The position numbers and the translations under genes are program-made. The notes under the pieces are model-generated. The model worked only from the letters and a program-made list of their open reading frames with translations, was not told the origin of the DNA and searched no databases. Source: Allium sativum (lineage: Eukaryota > Streptophyta > Magnoliopsida > Asparagales > Amaryllidaceae). Taken from it: DNA of 64,000 nt. Where the stretch lies: NCBI GenBank assembly GCA_030737875.1, contig CM060910.1, forward strand, positions 632,697,303-632,761,302, given 5' to 3'. Below are positions 1 to 8,606 of this stretch, piece after piece (within the stretch, counting starts at the first letter, position 1; the number at the start of each line of letters is the position of its first letter).

Positions 1-1
1 T

Positions 2-826
2 GAATAGAATCCTTGAAGATCTTTTGAGGTTATGTATCCTAGATTTTGGAGGGACATGGGAGGAACATCTTCCATTAGTGGAGTTCCCTATAATAACAGC
101 TTTCAGGCTAGCACTGGCATGGCACCTTTTGAGGCTCTTTATGGATGACCATGTCGATTACCTACTTGTTGGTGGGAATCTACGGATAAGGTTTTGCTTG
201 GACATGATATGATTAGGGAGACTTCAGAGAAGATAGACTTGATTCGAAGGCGAATGAAGACGGCACAGGACCGGCAAAATTCACACGGTGATAAGAGATG
301 AACCGATCTTGACTTCGATGTTGGGGACATGGTCTTTATTAAGGTATCACCGTTGAGGAACGTATTCCGTTTTGGATCAGTAGGGAAGTTGGCACCGAGG
401 TTCGTAGGACCCTTTCCAATTACAGAGAGGATTGGACAGATGGCGTATAGAGTAAAGTTGCCAGAGAAGCTCAGTAGCATTCATAACGTGTTTCACGTTT
501 CTCATTTGCGTAAGTGTTTACATGATACGGCGGAGGTGGTGGAGACGAGCACGCTCAAAGAAGTGGAAGTAGAGAGAGATGCCACGGATAGACGAGCTCC
601 TACACGTATCCTTGGATCGGAGGTCAAAAAGCTACGCAACAGAGAGGTCAAGTTGGTTAAATTTCAATGGGGAGATGATCAAGGAGACGCGACTTGGGAG
701 ACGGAAGACAAGATGCGTACGTTGTATCCTTTCCTTTTTGAAGGTATATTCTTAACTTCTCCTTTTTCAATCACTTTGTTTATACTTGTCCTATCGTTTA
801 GTATGTCCTCTCGATTATGTCTTTGA
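2..826 (+). pseudogene. pol: gypsy pol 3' end: integrase C-terminal part and chromodomain-like tail
   Basis: Would encode the end of the integrase core, the SH3-like GPFP/HNVFHVS region and a short chromodomain that targets integration to chromatin. Visible pieces: the ILDFGGTWEEHLPLVEF motif (about 35-90), GKLAPRFVGPFPI (about 385-420), HNVFHVSHLRKC (482-518) and a tail with LVKFQW and ATWETE. A base is missing near 88-92, shifting the frame. Two in-frame TGA stops (146-148 and 299-301) stand where related copies in this window have CGA arginine codons, which is what methyl-CpG deamination gives. The last open stretch is 329-826. Not functional. Confidence 0.9.
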
Positions 827-1324
827 TCTCTAGATAGGAAAATCCTATGGTTGAAAACATGTGTTTGAGACATGTTATGTTTGGTGGATGCAAGTGGATG
901 CAAGTGTTTGCTAGTGGTTGCTTGTGGATGCATTTACACACACATTAGGCACTAGATCGGCTCAATCACTTTCGTAATTGCATATGAATATGTGTGCATA
1001 TTTAAATTAATGGATGTATCATGGTTGTATTATCATATGGATGCTGCATTTGGATGAATGGTTGTGCACGCATGTAGAAATAATATGTATCATTAGGATT
1101 CTTTTGCATACATAATGGATGCATGGCACTATCATGATTTGCATTAAGGAGGTCAACTGAATCAGTAGACTGCCTGATTTTACATTGGATAAGGAAAATA
1201 CACACACACTTCTGCATAAGTTCATATGGCATTAGAAATATTTTAAGGACAATGGATGCCTGTGATAGATGGTTGAGTAGATGGATGATTGGATGGTAGG
1301 ATATACATTCTTCTTGACTTGGAG
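827..1324 (+). other. Non-coding spacer between pol and the 3' LTR of element A
   Basis: No coding potential. It is rich in short degenerate repeats around GGATGCA and GTGGTTGC (885-930, 1015-1135). The equivalent place in element E (36592-37139) holds similar GCATCCA/TGCAACCAC-type repeats on the other strand, so this is a shared untranslated tail rather than random DNA. Confidence 0.6.
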
Positions 1325-1358
1325 ATTTCGGGGACGAAATCCTTTAAGGAGGGGAGAA
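1325..1358 (+). promoter_or_regulatory. Pre-PPT inverted repeat and polypurine tract of element A
   Basis: ATTTCGGGGACGAAAT (1325-1340) is an inverted repeat ATTTCG/CGAAAT around GGGA. It is followed by the purine run AAGGAGGGGAGAA that directly precedes the LTR and would prime plus-strand synthesis. The same arrangement is present in B, C, D and E. Confidence 0.8.
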
Positions 1359-1567
1359 TGTAACGCCCCGTAATTTTAAATATTAGAATTAACAAACTTA
1401 AGAACACTTAATTTTTAGAAGGAGAATTAAGTGAAACGGGTTACTCCATTGCGTCCATCTCGGAATTCTTCTTGAGATAGAGTCCGAGTTTGCGTAAAAC
1501 GGATACCGTATGAAGGAGATATGGACGAACGAAGTTAGGCAGAAAAACCGAAAACAAGCCAGAATGC

Positions 1568-1625
1568 ACTGGCGCACTTCACAAGTGCGCCAGTACAAAA
1601 ATGCACTGGCGCACTTGTGAAGTGC
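1568..1625 (+). repeat. GC-rich palindrome in LTR A
   Basis: ACTGGCGCACTT (1568-1579) and AAGTGCGCCAGT (1583-1594) form perfect 12-bp arms around a 3-base loop. A second partial copy follows to 1625. It lies about 200 bp upstream of the TATA box. Confidence 0.85.
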
Positions 1626-1808
1626 ACCCATGTCGAGCCAAAAACTTACACAGGTTTCTGGAGTGTTATGATGACGTGGCAGATGACGATATCTGGGTCA
1701 TTGCTGAGTCATTAGGGCATATGTGGCGATTTATGGATAGCTCTCTTTGATCTGAATGGCCCTGGTTACTCCTAGGTTGATCTGACGACTTATATTAATC
1801 TAAACTTC

Positions 1809-1816
1809 TATATAAG
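1809..1816 (+). promoter_or_regulatory. TATA box of LTR A
   Basis: TATATAAG in the context CTATATAAGCACA, followed by a C/A-rich start-like region. Its position in the LTR fits the U3/R boundary. Confidence 0.6.
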
Positions 1817-2185
1817 CACATAAACTCCAACTCTAAACCTAAACTAAATTAATCTCTTAGCCACCATGCTGTTGGAATAGTTCATCCTTTTCTTAAAGCT
1901 TAGGAATTGCAAGTCAGGATTCTAATACAAACGACGAACGAATTATTCTCTTCTCTAATCTGTTCTTTGTGAGTGCAATTTCTTTAACAAGATAACTGTT
2001 AAATTAATTATGATAAGTTTATAATTTGGATTATGAGAACACGCCTGTTGAATCATATGATACTAGCTAGTCTTGTTATCGTCTGTTTTGTGAACATATG
2101 ACAGTTTTGTTGACTTATGTTAGTGGATCCATTTCATATGTCTAATCACATAAGTTTAATTTGATTCATTTTATGACATTAGTTT

Positions 2186-2311
2186 ATATGAAAGTTTGGG
2201 TGTAAATCATATGCAAGTTTGGGTGTAAATCATATGCAAGTTTGGATGTGAATCATATTCTAGTTTATATGTAAGTTTGTATGCGAATCATATGCAAGTT
2301 TACATGCAAAT
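2186..2311 (+). repeat. About 26-bp tandem array (CATATGCAAGTTTGGG type) in LTR A
   Basis: Repeated CAAGTTT...AAATCATATG units, degenerate at the right end. The same array type is present in inverted orientation in both LTRs of E (AAACTTGCATATAATGATCAACC). Confidence 0.75.

Positions 2312-2314
<3 letters not shown>

Positions 2315-2348
<34 letters not shown>
2315..2348 (+). repeat. (GT)n microsatellite
   Basis: An almost pure run of GT dinucleotides of about 34 bases inside LTR A. Confidence 0.95.
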
Positions 2349-2351
<3 letters not shown>

Positions 2352-2930
2352 CAAGTTTATATGTAAAACATGTGATATTAGTTTACATGTCTAATTACAT
2401 ATGCAAGTTCACATTTATATCTATGCAAGTCATAATTTATATGATTACATCCATGCCAGTTTATAGTTTATGCAAATGTATATTTTATATGTCTATTGCC
2501 TATGCAAGTTATTGATTATGCAAATTTATGTCAATATAAATTATAATCATGCCAGTTTATGATCCATGCTAGTCTATTTTTTTTATATACTAGTTAGATC
2601 TATTTTATGTGTTATGCAAGTTGTGATGTTTTTTATTCATTTTATGAGTTAGGCTATTTGTGAGCCTAACGTATTACATGTATTGCACGTGTGAACAATG
2701 TGGGGTCGCTAGGACAATATTAATATTAATATTGTGAAATTGGCATAAAACGGCTTAAAGGCATATAATTAATTTGAGACATTAATTGGTATAATTTATA
2801 TACCTGAAAATTATGAACATAATTTAAGTGACAATTATGGATATGGATTAAATTATAAATTATTGACAATTTGAAATAGGGATATTAATTAAAATTGGGG
2901 TTGAATAATAATTATGTGTGATAATAAATG

Positions 2931-3275
2931 CCTAAGACACGAGGTTAGACTCGTTTGTGGTATAAGACTGCCCGGACCCGCTCGGCAATTCCAGCAACCA
3001 CAAACGATAGTCTAATGTGAGAGGTCAAAGGCATAAATTAAATGCGTAATAAATGCCTAAGACACGAGGTTAGACTCGTTTGTGGTATAAGACTACCCGG
3101 ACCCGCCCGACACATCCAGCAACCACGAACGGCAGTCTAATATGAGAGGTCGTAGGCATAATTAAAAGATGCTTAGACACAAAGTTAAGTCTGGCTTGTG
3201 GTGGAAGTCTTCCTTGAACCGCCCGGCATATCCAGCGACCACAAGCGATCGACTTAATGTGAGAGGTCTGTACAT
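2931..3275 (+). repeat. Three tandem stem-loop units in LTR A
   Basis: Three copies of a unit of about 115-120 bp. Stem arms: copy 1 2945-2961 with 2997-3015; copy 2 3070-3086 with 3122-3140; copy 3 3185-3202 with 3238-3257. Each has a lower helix of 7 bp and an upper helix of 9-10 bp, a GC-rich apical part near CCCGGACCCGC and a GAGAGGTC tail. Copies 1 and 3 differ on both sides of the helix yet still pair. The array lies downstream of the TATA box, so it would be in the transcript. It may be an RNA structure; function is unknown. Confidence 0.8.
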
Positions 3276-3470
3276 TAATAATAAATTAATGCTGATTAAA
3301 GACGAATTGGAATGTCAAACAGAAGATCGGTTGAGTTGAGTAATTCTCTGAGTAGTAATATGATGTTGATTTCGGTCTTCGGGGTTGATAATTAGGAAGT
3401 TATTCTCTTAACCAGTGTATCTGTGTATTAAGATGTACTTAATCATAAATTAAGTAAAACATGTTCATAC

Positions 3471-3511
3471 GGTATATATACATATATGTATATATATATA
3501 TATATATATGA
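3471..3511 (+). repeat. (TA)n microsatellite
   Basis: TATATACATATATG followed by a TA run inside LTR A. Confidence 0.9.
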
Positions 3512-3520
3512 TACATAAAA

Positions 3521-3835
3521 CATGTTAAGTGGATAGGGTTAAGACCAGCTTAACAAATAATATAATATGATAAGTGGATAGGGTTAAGACCAACTTAACC
3601 AACAATACATATTGATTTGATAAGTGGATAGGGTTAAGACCAACTTAACCGATAATACATATTGATCTGATAAGTGGATAAGGTTAAGACCAGCTTAACC
3701 AATAATATAATCTGATAAGTGGATAGGGTTAAGACCAGCTTAACCAATAATATAATCTGATAAGTGGATAGGGTTAAGGCAAGCTTAACCAATAATACAT
3801 ATTGATTGATAAGTGGATTGGGTTAAGTAAGTGAC
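3521..3835 (+). repeat. About 46-50-bp tandem array with hairpin core in LTR A
   Basis: Seven units starting TAAGTGGATAGGGTTAAG. Most carry the inverted pair GGTTAAG/CTTAACC around ACCAA or ACCAG, so each unit could fold. The last unit is degenerate. Confidence 0.85.
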
Positions 3836-5036
3836 ATGGATCACATGTGAAATACAGTTAAAAACACTTAACCAAGATAAACCATGTAATAAGACATGGG
3901 TGACATGTGGAATAAAATTATAAACACTTAACCAAGTTGAAACATGTAAGAAGACATGAATAAGAAGGGGATAAGTGGGGAAATCCTAGTGGGGACCAAG
4001 CATAGGTGGAAAGCTTGTGTCAAGTGTGGGGACCCTTTTCAACCCGTAACCCATTTATGATCTAAGTGAGCTCGATTTAGGTCGAGGACAGGACACGCTT
4101 ACTGGGTTTGATTGTAAGAGGTCAAAACGGGTTAGCGGTGGCAACACAAGTCCAACGGGGTCATGTGCGTGCATGGGCCCGGGCTGGTTGGTAAGACGTT
4201 GTTGCATCGTGTAGGTATAAGCCGTGCATCCTTGAGTAGTATCGGGTTGCCACTTTGGGGAGTGATACACCCCACTGTAGGACCAGCATGGGTATCTACG
4301 AGTTAGGGAGTCGATCGCATGGGGGTAGTGGGTACAACTAGTGGAGATAGGAGCAGGCGGCACCTATGAAGACAGTTAGGGGTACATGAAACTACTATTA
4401 TCATTATTATGATTATTATGTTCAATAGGCGGGATCAACTTTTAGAGTGACTAGTATTGGTGCAAGATAGTAATTATCCTATAGTGATTCGGAGCGCGAT
4501 TAACGTTATCTTATTCCTCTCGTTTGCTTTGTTATGCCCATTTGTTTCACAGTCATTCCTTATTTTTCAGTTTATGTCTTGTCATATTACTTTAATAATT
4601 ATATTGTTAAAGTTATTGGACTCGCCAGTCTTTATGTCTAACCTCGTTTGTGTTCGCCTCTTTTCTTCCTCCCCCCCGGTTCTCAGGGTGGGACTAGTAC
4701 TAGTGGAGCTTGATTTGGATCTTTTTCTCTTTGGAAGTGCTTGGATTGCTGAAAGTAAAGTTCATCCTATCTCTTTTCATGGCTACTTATGTTGCGGTTA
4801 TGCTTTTTACTTTACGTACTCAGAAAACAATTTGTCAAGATGGATATTAAGTGTACTTGGTTTTATTGTTGGTTTTTGTAACCAAACTATTTCTCCGCTG
4901 CAATAAAGTTGTTTAAAATTATAAAGTACCAATATATGTATTTGTCTTGCTATATTCCGTTCTATACACTAATAATACTCCATGAAAGTTAATTCATTCC
5001 CTTTGTGAGTGACATTAATGGACGTGTGGTGTTACA

Positions 5037-5625
5037 AAAATTCTAAAAATTAAATTATAGCTATGTCTCAAAAGAATCCTGTTTAAATTCGAAACCGATA
5101 TTTAAATATATTTAAATAACCGTTATGGCCATAAACGAATATACCGCTGTTTTTCTGAATAATTAATTTGGACATAACTTGAAATATATAATTTGAAATC
5201 TCGATTTTTCACTTTTATTAGAGAAATATAGTTTAATGGATTTGAATGTTTCTTGTTTCGAAGAAACCCGATTTATAATGAATCTTGTACACTCAGTTGA
5301 AGTTCAAAACATTAAATTACGAACCGCCACGACATTACGGGATCAATTATAATTATATTATAATTAATACGTTCAAACTGTCGTTTATAAATATATTTGT
5401 TATTATTATTAAATTCTGAACTGAATTAAATCTGTTAAATTATCCAATTCACATTATACTGCAATTTAACCATTTCCGACTGTTTCGAAAATTAAATATA
5501 TCACTCCACTATTTATATTTGTTAAATAATCAAAATTATTTAATTCAAATCATTTAAAATTATCAAACCAATATAATAAAATAATTAAATTAATTATTGT
5601 ATTGCTAAAATTATGGGACGTTACA
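5037..5625 (-). repeat. Element F: start of an oppositely oriented LTR
   Basis: Read on the minus strand it begins TGTAACGTCCCATAATTT at 5625. It shares a recognisable block with the first 450 bp of LTR D (GCGG..GTTCGTAAT, AACTTCAA, AGAAAC, TCTAATA, AGTTATGTCCAAAT). Sequence matching the second D LTR copy starts exactly after it (5626 aligns with about 13100), so F interrupts the D 5' LTR. Element A in turn cuts F at 5036/5037. The rest of F is outside the window. Confidence 0.65.
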
Positions 5626-7652
5626 TGGGATTACAACTGATATCTATCTTAAGATAAGAATGTTGTTGATCAAAGTCTGAGAGGTAATTAAAATACCCCA
5701 ACTTGAACGACTTCAGGAGTATCGAAGGATGATATTAGTTGTAATAGTGGTAATGTTAAAAGTCATTTATTTTGGGAAATAATAGTGAAATGTTATTTGA
5801 AGAATTTGGGAATGTAAACATATGATGGGATTCCTAATTCAAAAGGAAACAATAAGGGGCTTAAGAATATGAAATGATATTCCCATAATAAAAGGAAAAA
5901 AATGGAGGTATGTGGGAACATAACGATATGTTAAAAAGTAAAGAATAGAGATTTAGAATGAGTTTGTTGTAAAAGTAAGTGACGATTATGATGTTCAAAT
6001 AACGAAATGAAAGAAGTTTTCGTAATGATCGTTTTACGAATAATAAATTGAATCGATATATAATAAGTAATATTATAAAAATGTTTTTAACAGTTAATGG
6101 GAAATTTGGATACGAAATTGGAAATGGTCTTAAGTTATTTCTCTAAGTATATAAGCAAAGTGATTTTAGAATATTAATATATTAAAGTGATATATGATTT
6201 TTAATGGCTAAGTGATGCTATTTAATAAACCAATGTATATGTTTTATTTTATGGTTCTTTATTTTGATAGTTAAATAACCGACTATCAAAATCTGGCTCA
6301 ATGATATTGGTACGGAAAGACCGGGATCAAATTTATATTTGAAAACCATTCTGATCAATAAATACGAATACGTCGAAGATGTTGATCGTGAAGGAGCAAT
6401 TGAAGACCGTAAATCTTCATGAGCGGAAGAACTATTGTTAAATATCTCTAGCTGATCCCCAGAGTTAACAATGATTCTGTCATGATTGGGATCTACGGAT
6501 TGCAAGGACTACTCACTACTGATCTATAGGGTGATTCCTAGGATGTGGTAGGAGGGTGCCATCGGTTCATCCTGTTCCTGGATGACGTGTATGGACGATG
6601 TGGGATTCAAAAGTGAATGGTGGCCAGAAGTTCCAAAAGTCGATTATAACCTCAAGCCTCATCAACCGGGAAATGACAAAAATCGGGCAGGCAACATGGC
6701 TATGTGGGTCGCCCCCATTAGGGTGTATTGTCACCATTTAGAGAATATTCATATTTGTTACTTCTTTTTGCTTCTGTATCTCCCGGGAACGGTTATGTTG
6801 CTAGCAATCGTAGGTGACAAAATATTCGATACACTCAAGAGAAATGAGTGATCGGTCACGTATGGTCGGGTTGTAAGATGTTCTTGTTGAACCAAGTGTA
6901 TTCCTCTCAAGAGATACACTATCGGCACGTGGTTCCATACCTTGTCATAGTCGGAATCCAATCTCCAATAAGCGCACGCGGTTTTGTTTGTATACTATAT
7001 ATGTGGAGTGTGAGATGCAAGCGTTCTGCTAGATTCTATTTATTTGTATTTAGACACTATTATAATATCAGAATAATATATTGATTTCAAAAAAACGTTT
7101 TGGGTTATAGTAAGGTAAAAACCGTCCGTTTTTATGTGTGGCATGGTCTTACTATTATCCTCTTCTTTCAAAAGGATTTTAACTTTAAAATCAAGTTGGA
7201 TGATATTATAAACTTAGCGAGTTTATCTCACTCTGGTTCACCAGACTGACCCGGTGTTTGTAATGCTCGGGTTAGACCGGGTTGTACAAATTCAGGTTAT
7301 CAGACGCTGTGAAGTCCAAAGACGAGCTGAAGGAGTTCAGACGAATGATGTTATACCGTTATTATTCCGTTGTGTGATATATATGAGGACAGACTATTAT
7401 AACTGTCCAAATGTAATGATGTACTCTGATAATTATAAGTTTTTATTTCAAAGCTCTCAATAAAGTTTATTTATATATTATATAACTGTCCAAATGTAAT
7501 GATGTACTCTTATTCTTCTATTCTTAACTTTCTTTCTTTCTTATCTCACCCTCTAATTTTTTTCTAATAACGTTCCGGTGTTTTCGATGCTTGAATGTTC
7601 GACATGATATTATTGTGTCGATTTTCGGGGTCAAAAATCCATGTTTGTTATA
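5626..7652 (+). repeat. 5' LTR of element D (visible 3' part)
   Basis: Aligns by eye with 13100-13452 plus 49257-50611. It ends GTTATA directly before a tRNA primer site. About 340 bp (5959-6300) are absent from the second copy. An inverted repeat ATTACAACT (5630-5638) and AGTTGTAAT (5737-5745), with inner arms ATATC/GATAT, frames its first 115 bp. Open frames here (for example 6582-6851) are not supported as genes. Confidence 0.8.
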
Positions 7653-7653
7653 G

Positions 7654-7665
7654 TGGTATCAGAGC
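7654..7665 (+). promoter_or_regulatory. Primer binding site of D (initiator Met tRNA type)
   Basis: TGGTATCAGAGC matches the complement of the plant initiator tRNA-Met 3' end and lies one base after the LTR end. Confidence 0.85.
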
Positions 7666-8571
7666 AATGGTTTAGGAATAACCTTGGCTCTGTGGTATAA
7701 CTCGATAGAGATGGGGTTAGTAGTACCCTAGATCGAGAATGAGTGTCTATATATACGAGTGCGTATTTGTAAATTTTATACTAAAATGTTTTGTATTGTG
7801 TTATTTGATCGGTTCAAGCTGAACTGGTAATTGATGCAATATTATTTTTCAAAGAGGGTAAATGAAATAATTTTGCCCAAACTATATTTTTATATAGAAA
7901 AGAAATAATTTTACCAAATTATTAGAATATTAGCTTGCTGATTGATTTGAATGAATTCAAACTGAATCATAAACTTAAATGGTTTAATATAATCAAGAAC
8001 AATTGGCGAATAAGAGTTTTAATAACGGATTAAATAAATAAGAAGTTAACTTAAAATAAGTTAATCTGAATGTGTTGGTTGTATTTATTGGTTGTTTATT
8101 GGATTATGAATTGGTTGGATATAAGAATTCATCAAATAGTTGAATGAATTGAAAAGGAGGAAATAAATTTCAGTATAATTAATTCGAATTAAATCACTCA
8201 TGAAACCAAAATGATTTAATCGTCTATCTGTTATTGGCATTCGATATTGGGTTAAGTACAGGTTAAAAGGAGGAAAGAGCTGTTATTTGATTTGACTCAT
8301 AACTAGAGTATGGGTTACCCGACAAAAAGGTAAACCTTAATTATATTGATTGGGTGATTGATTTTATACCCTGAGTTGGGTAGCCACTTGGCTTTGTTTT
8401 CTTTTGATCGACGTGTGAGGCCGGAGTGGCAACTTGTAGTTGTTTGGATCAAACAATACAGAGGAGGTGCTGGCAGATTTTTCGGAAAATTTTAAGACTT
8501 AGATAATTTGATAATATTTTAAACAATTATTTTGAAAATAATTGGGTTTAGAGCAATCATCTTACTTAGCA

Positions 8572-8606
8572 ATTTCGAGGAAGAAATTTATTTAATGGGG
8601 GAAGAA
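8572..8606 (+). promoter_or_regulatory. Pre-PPT motif and polypurine tract of D
   Basis: ATTTCGAGGAAGAAAT (8572-8587) is a slightly decayed version of the motif in A, B, C and E. It is followed by the tract GGGGGAAGAA before the LTR start at 8607. Confidence 0.65.

Larger units (their letters stand above)
1..5036 (+). mobile_element. Element A: 3' part of a Ty3/gypsy chromovirus (Tekay-like)
   Basis: The left end of the window lies inside the integrase part of a gypsy pol gene. It continues through a chromodomain-like tail, a non-coding stretch, a polypurine tract and a complete 3' LTR ending GTTACA at 5036. The 5' half is outside the window, so the target duplication cannot be checked; the bases right after the LTR are AAAAT. 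Element A sits in the LTR fragment F, which resumes at 5037. Confidence 0.9.
1359..5036 (+). repeat. 3' LTR of element A (3,678 bp)
   Basis: Starts TGTAACGCCCCG after the polypurine tract and ends GTGTGGTGTTACA. It is related to the LTRs of E and J: all three share a block reading CATTGCGT..., then ATAGAGTCCGAGTTT and a GTATGA motif near their start. It contains a palindrome, a TATA box, four tandem arrays and microsatellites, listed separately. The 149-codon open frame at 4457-4906 is not preserved in the E LTR and is not called a gene. Confidence 0.88.
7653..8606 (+). mobile_element. Internal domain of non-autonomous element D (954 bp, non-coding)
   Basis: Bounded by a primer site on the left and a polypurine-like tract on the right, yet it has no gag or pol similarity and no long open frame on either strand. 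This is the structure of a non-autonomous LTR element (LARD-like). It keeps the same priming signals as the chromoviruses around it, so their proteins could have mobilised it; that part is inference. Confidence 0.75.

Noticed and set aside
3521..3835. Regular 46-50-bp repeats resembling a CRISPR array
   Set aside because: No unique spacers; units are directly adjacent and degenerate, inside a plant LTR.
4457..4906. 149-codon open frame with many hydrophobic residues
   Set aside because: Lies in LTR A downstream region; the related E LTR does not keep it.
7654..7665. tRNA-like match TGGTATCAGAGC (also at 18628, 41253 and 45679)
   Set aside because: Only the 3'-end complement of initiator tRNA-Met next to LTR ends: primer sites, not tRNA genes.
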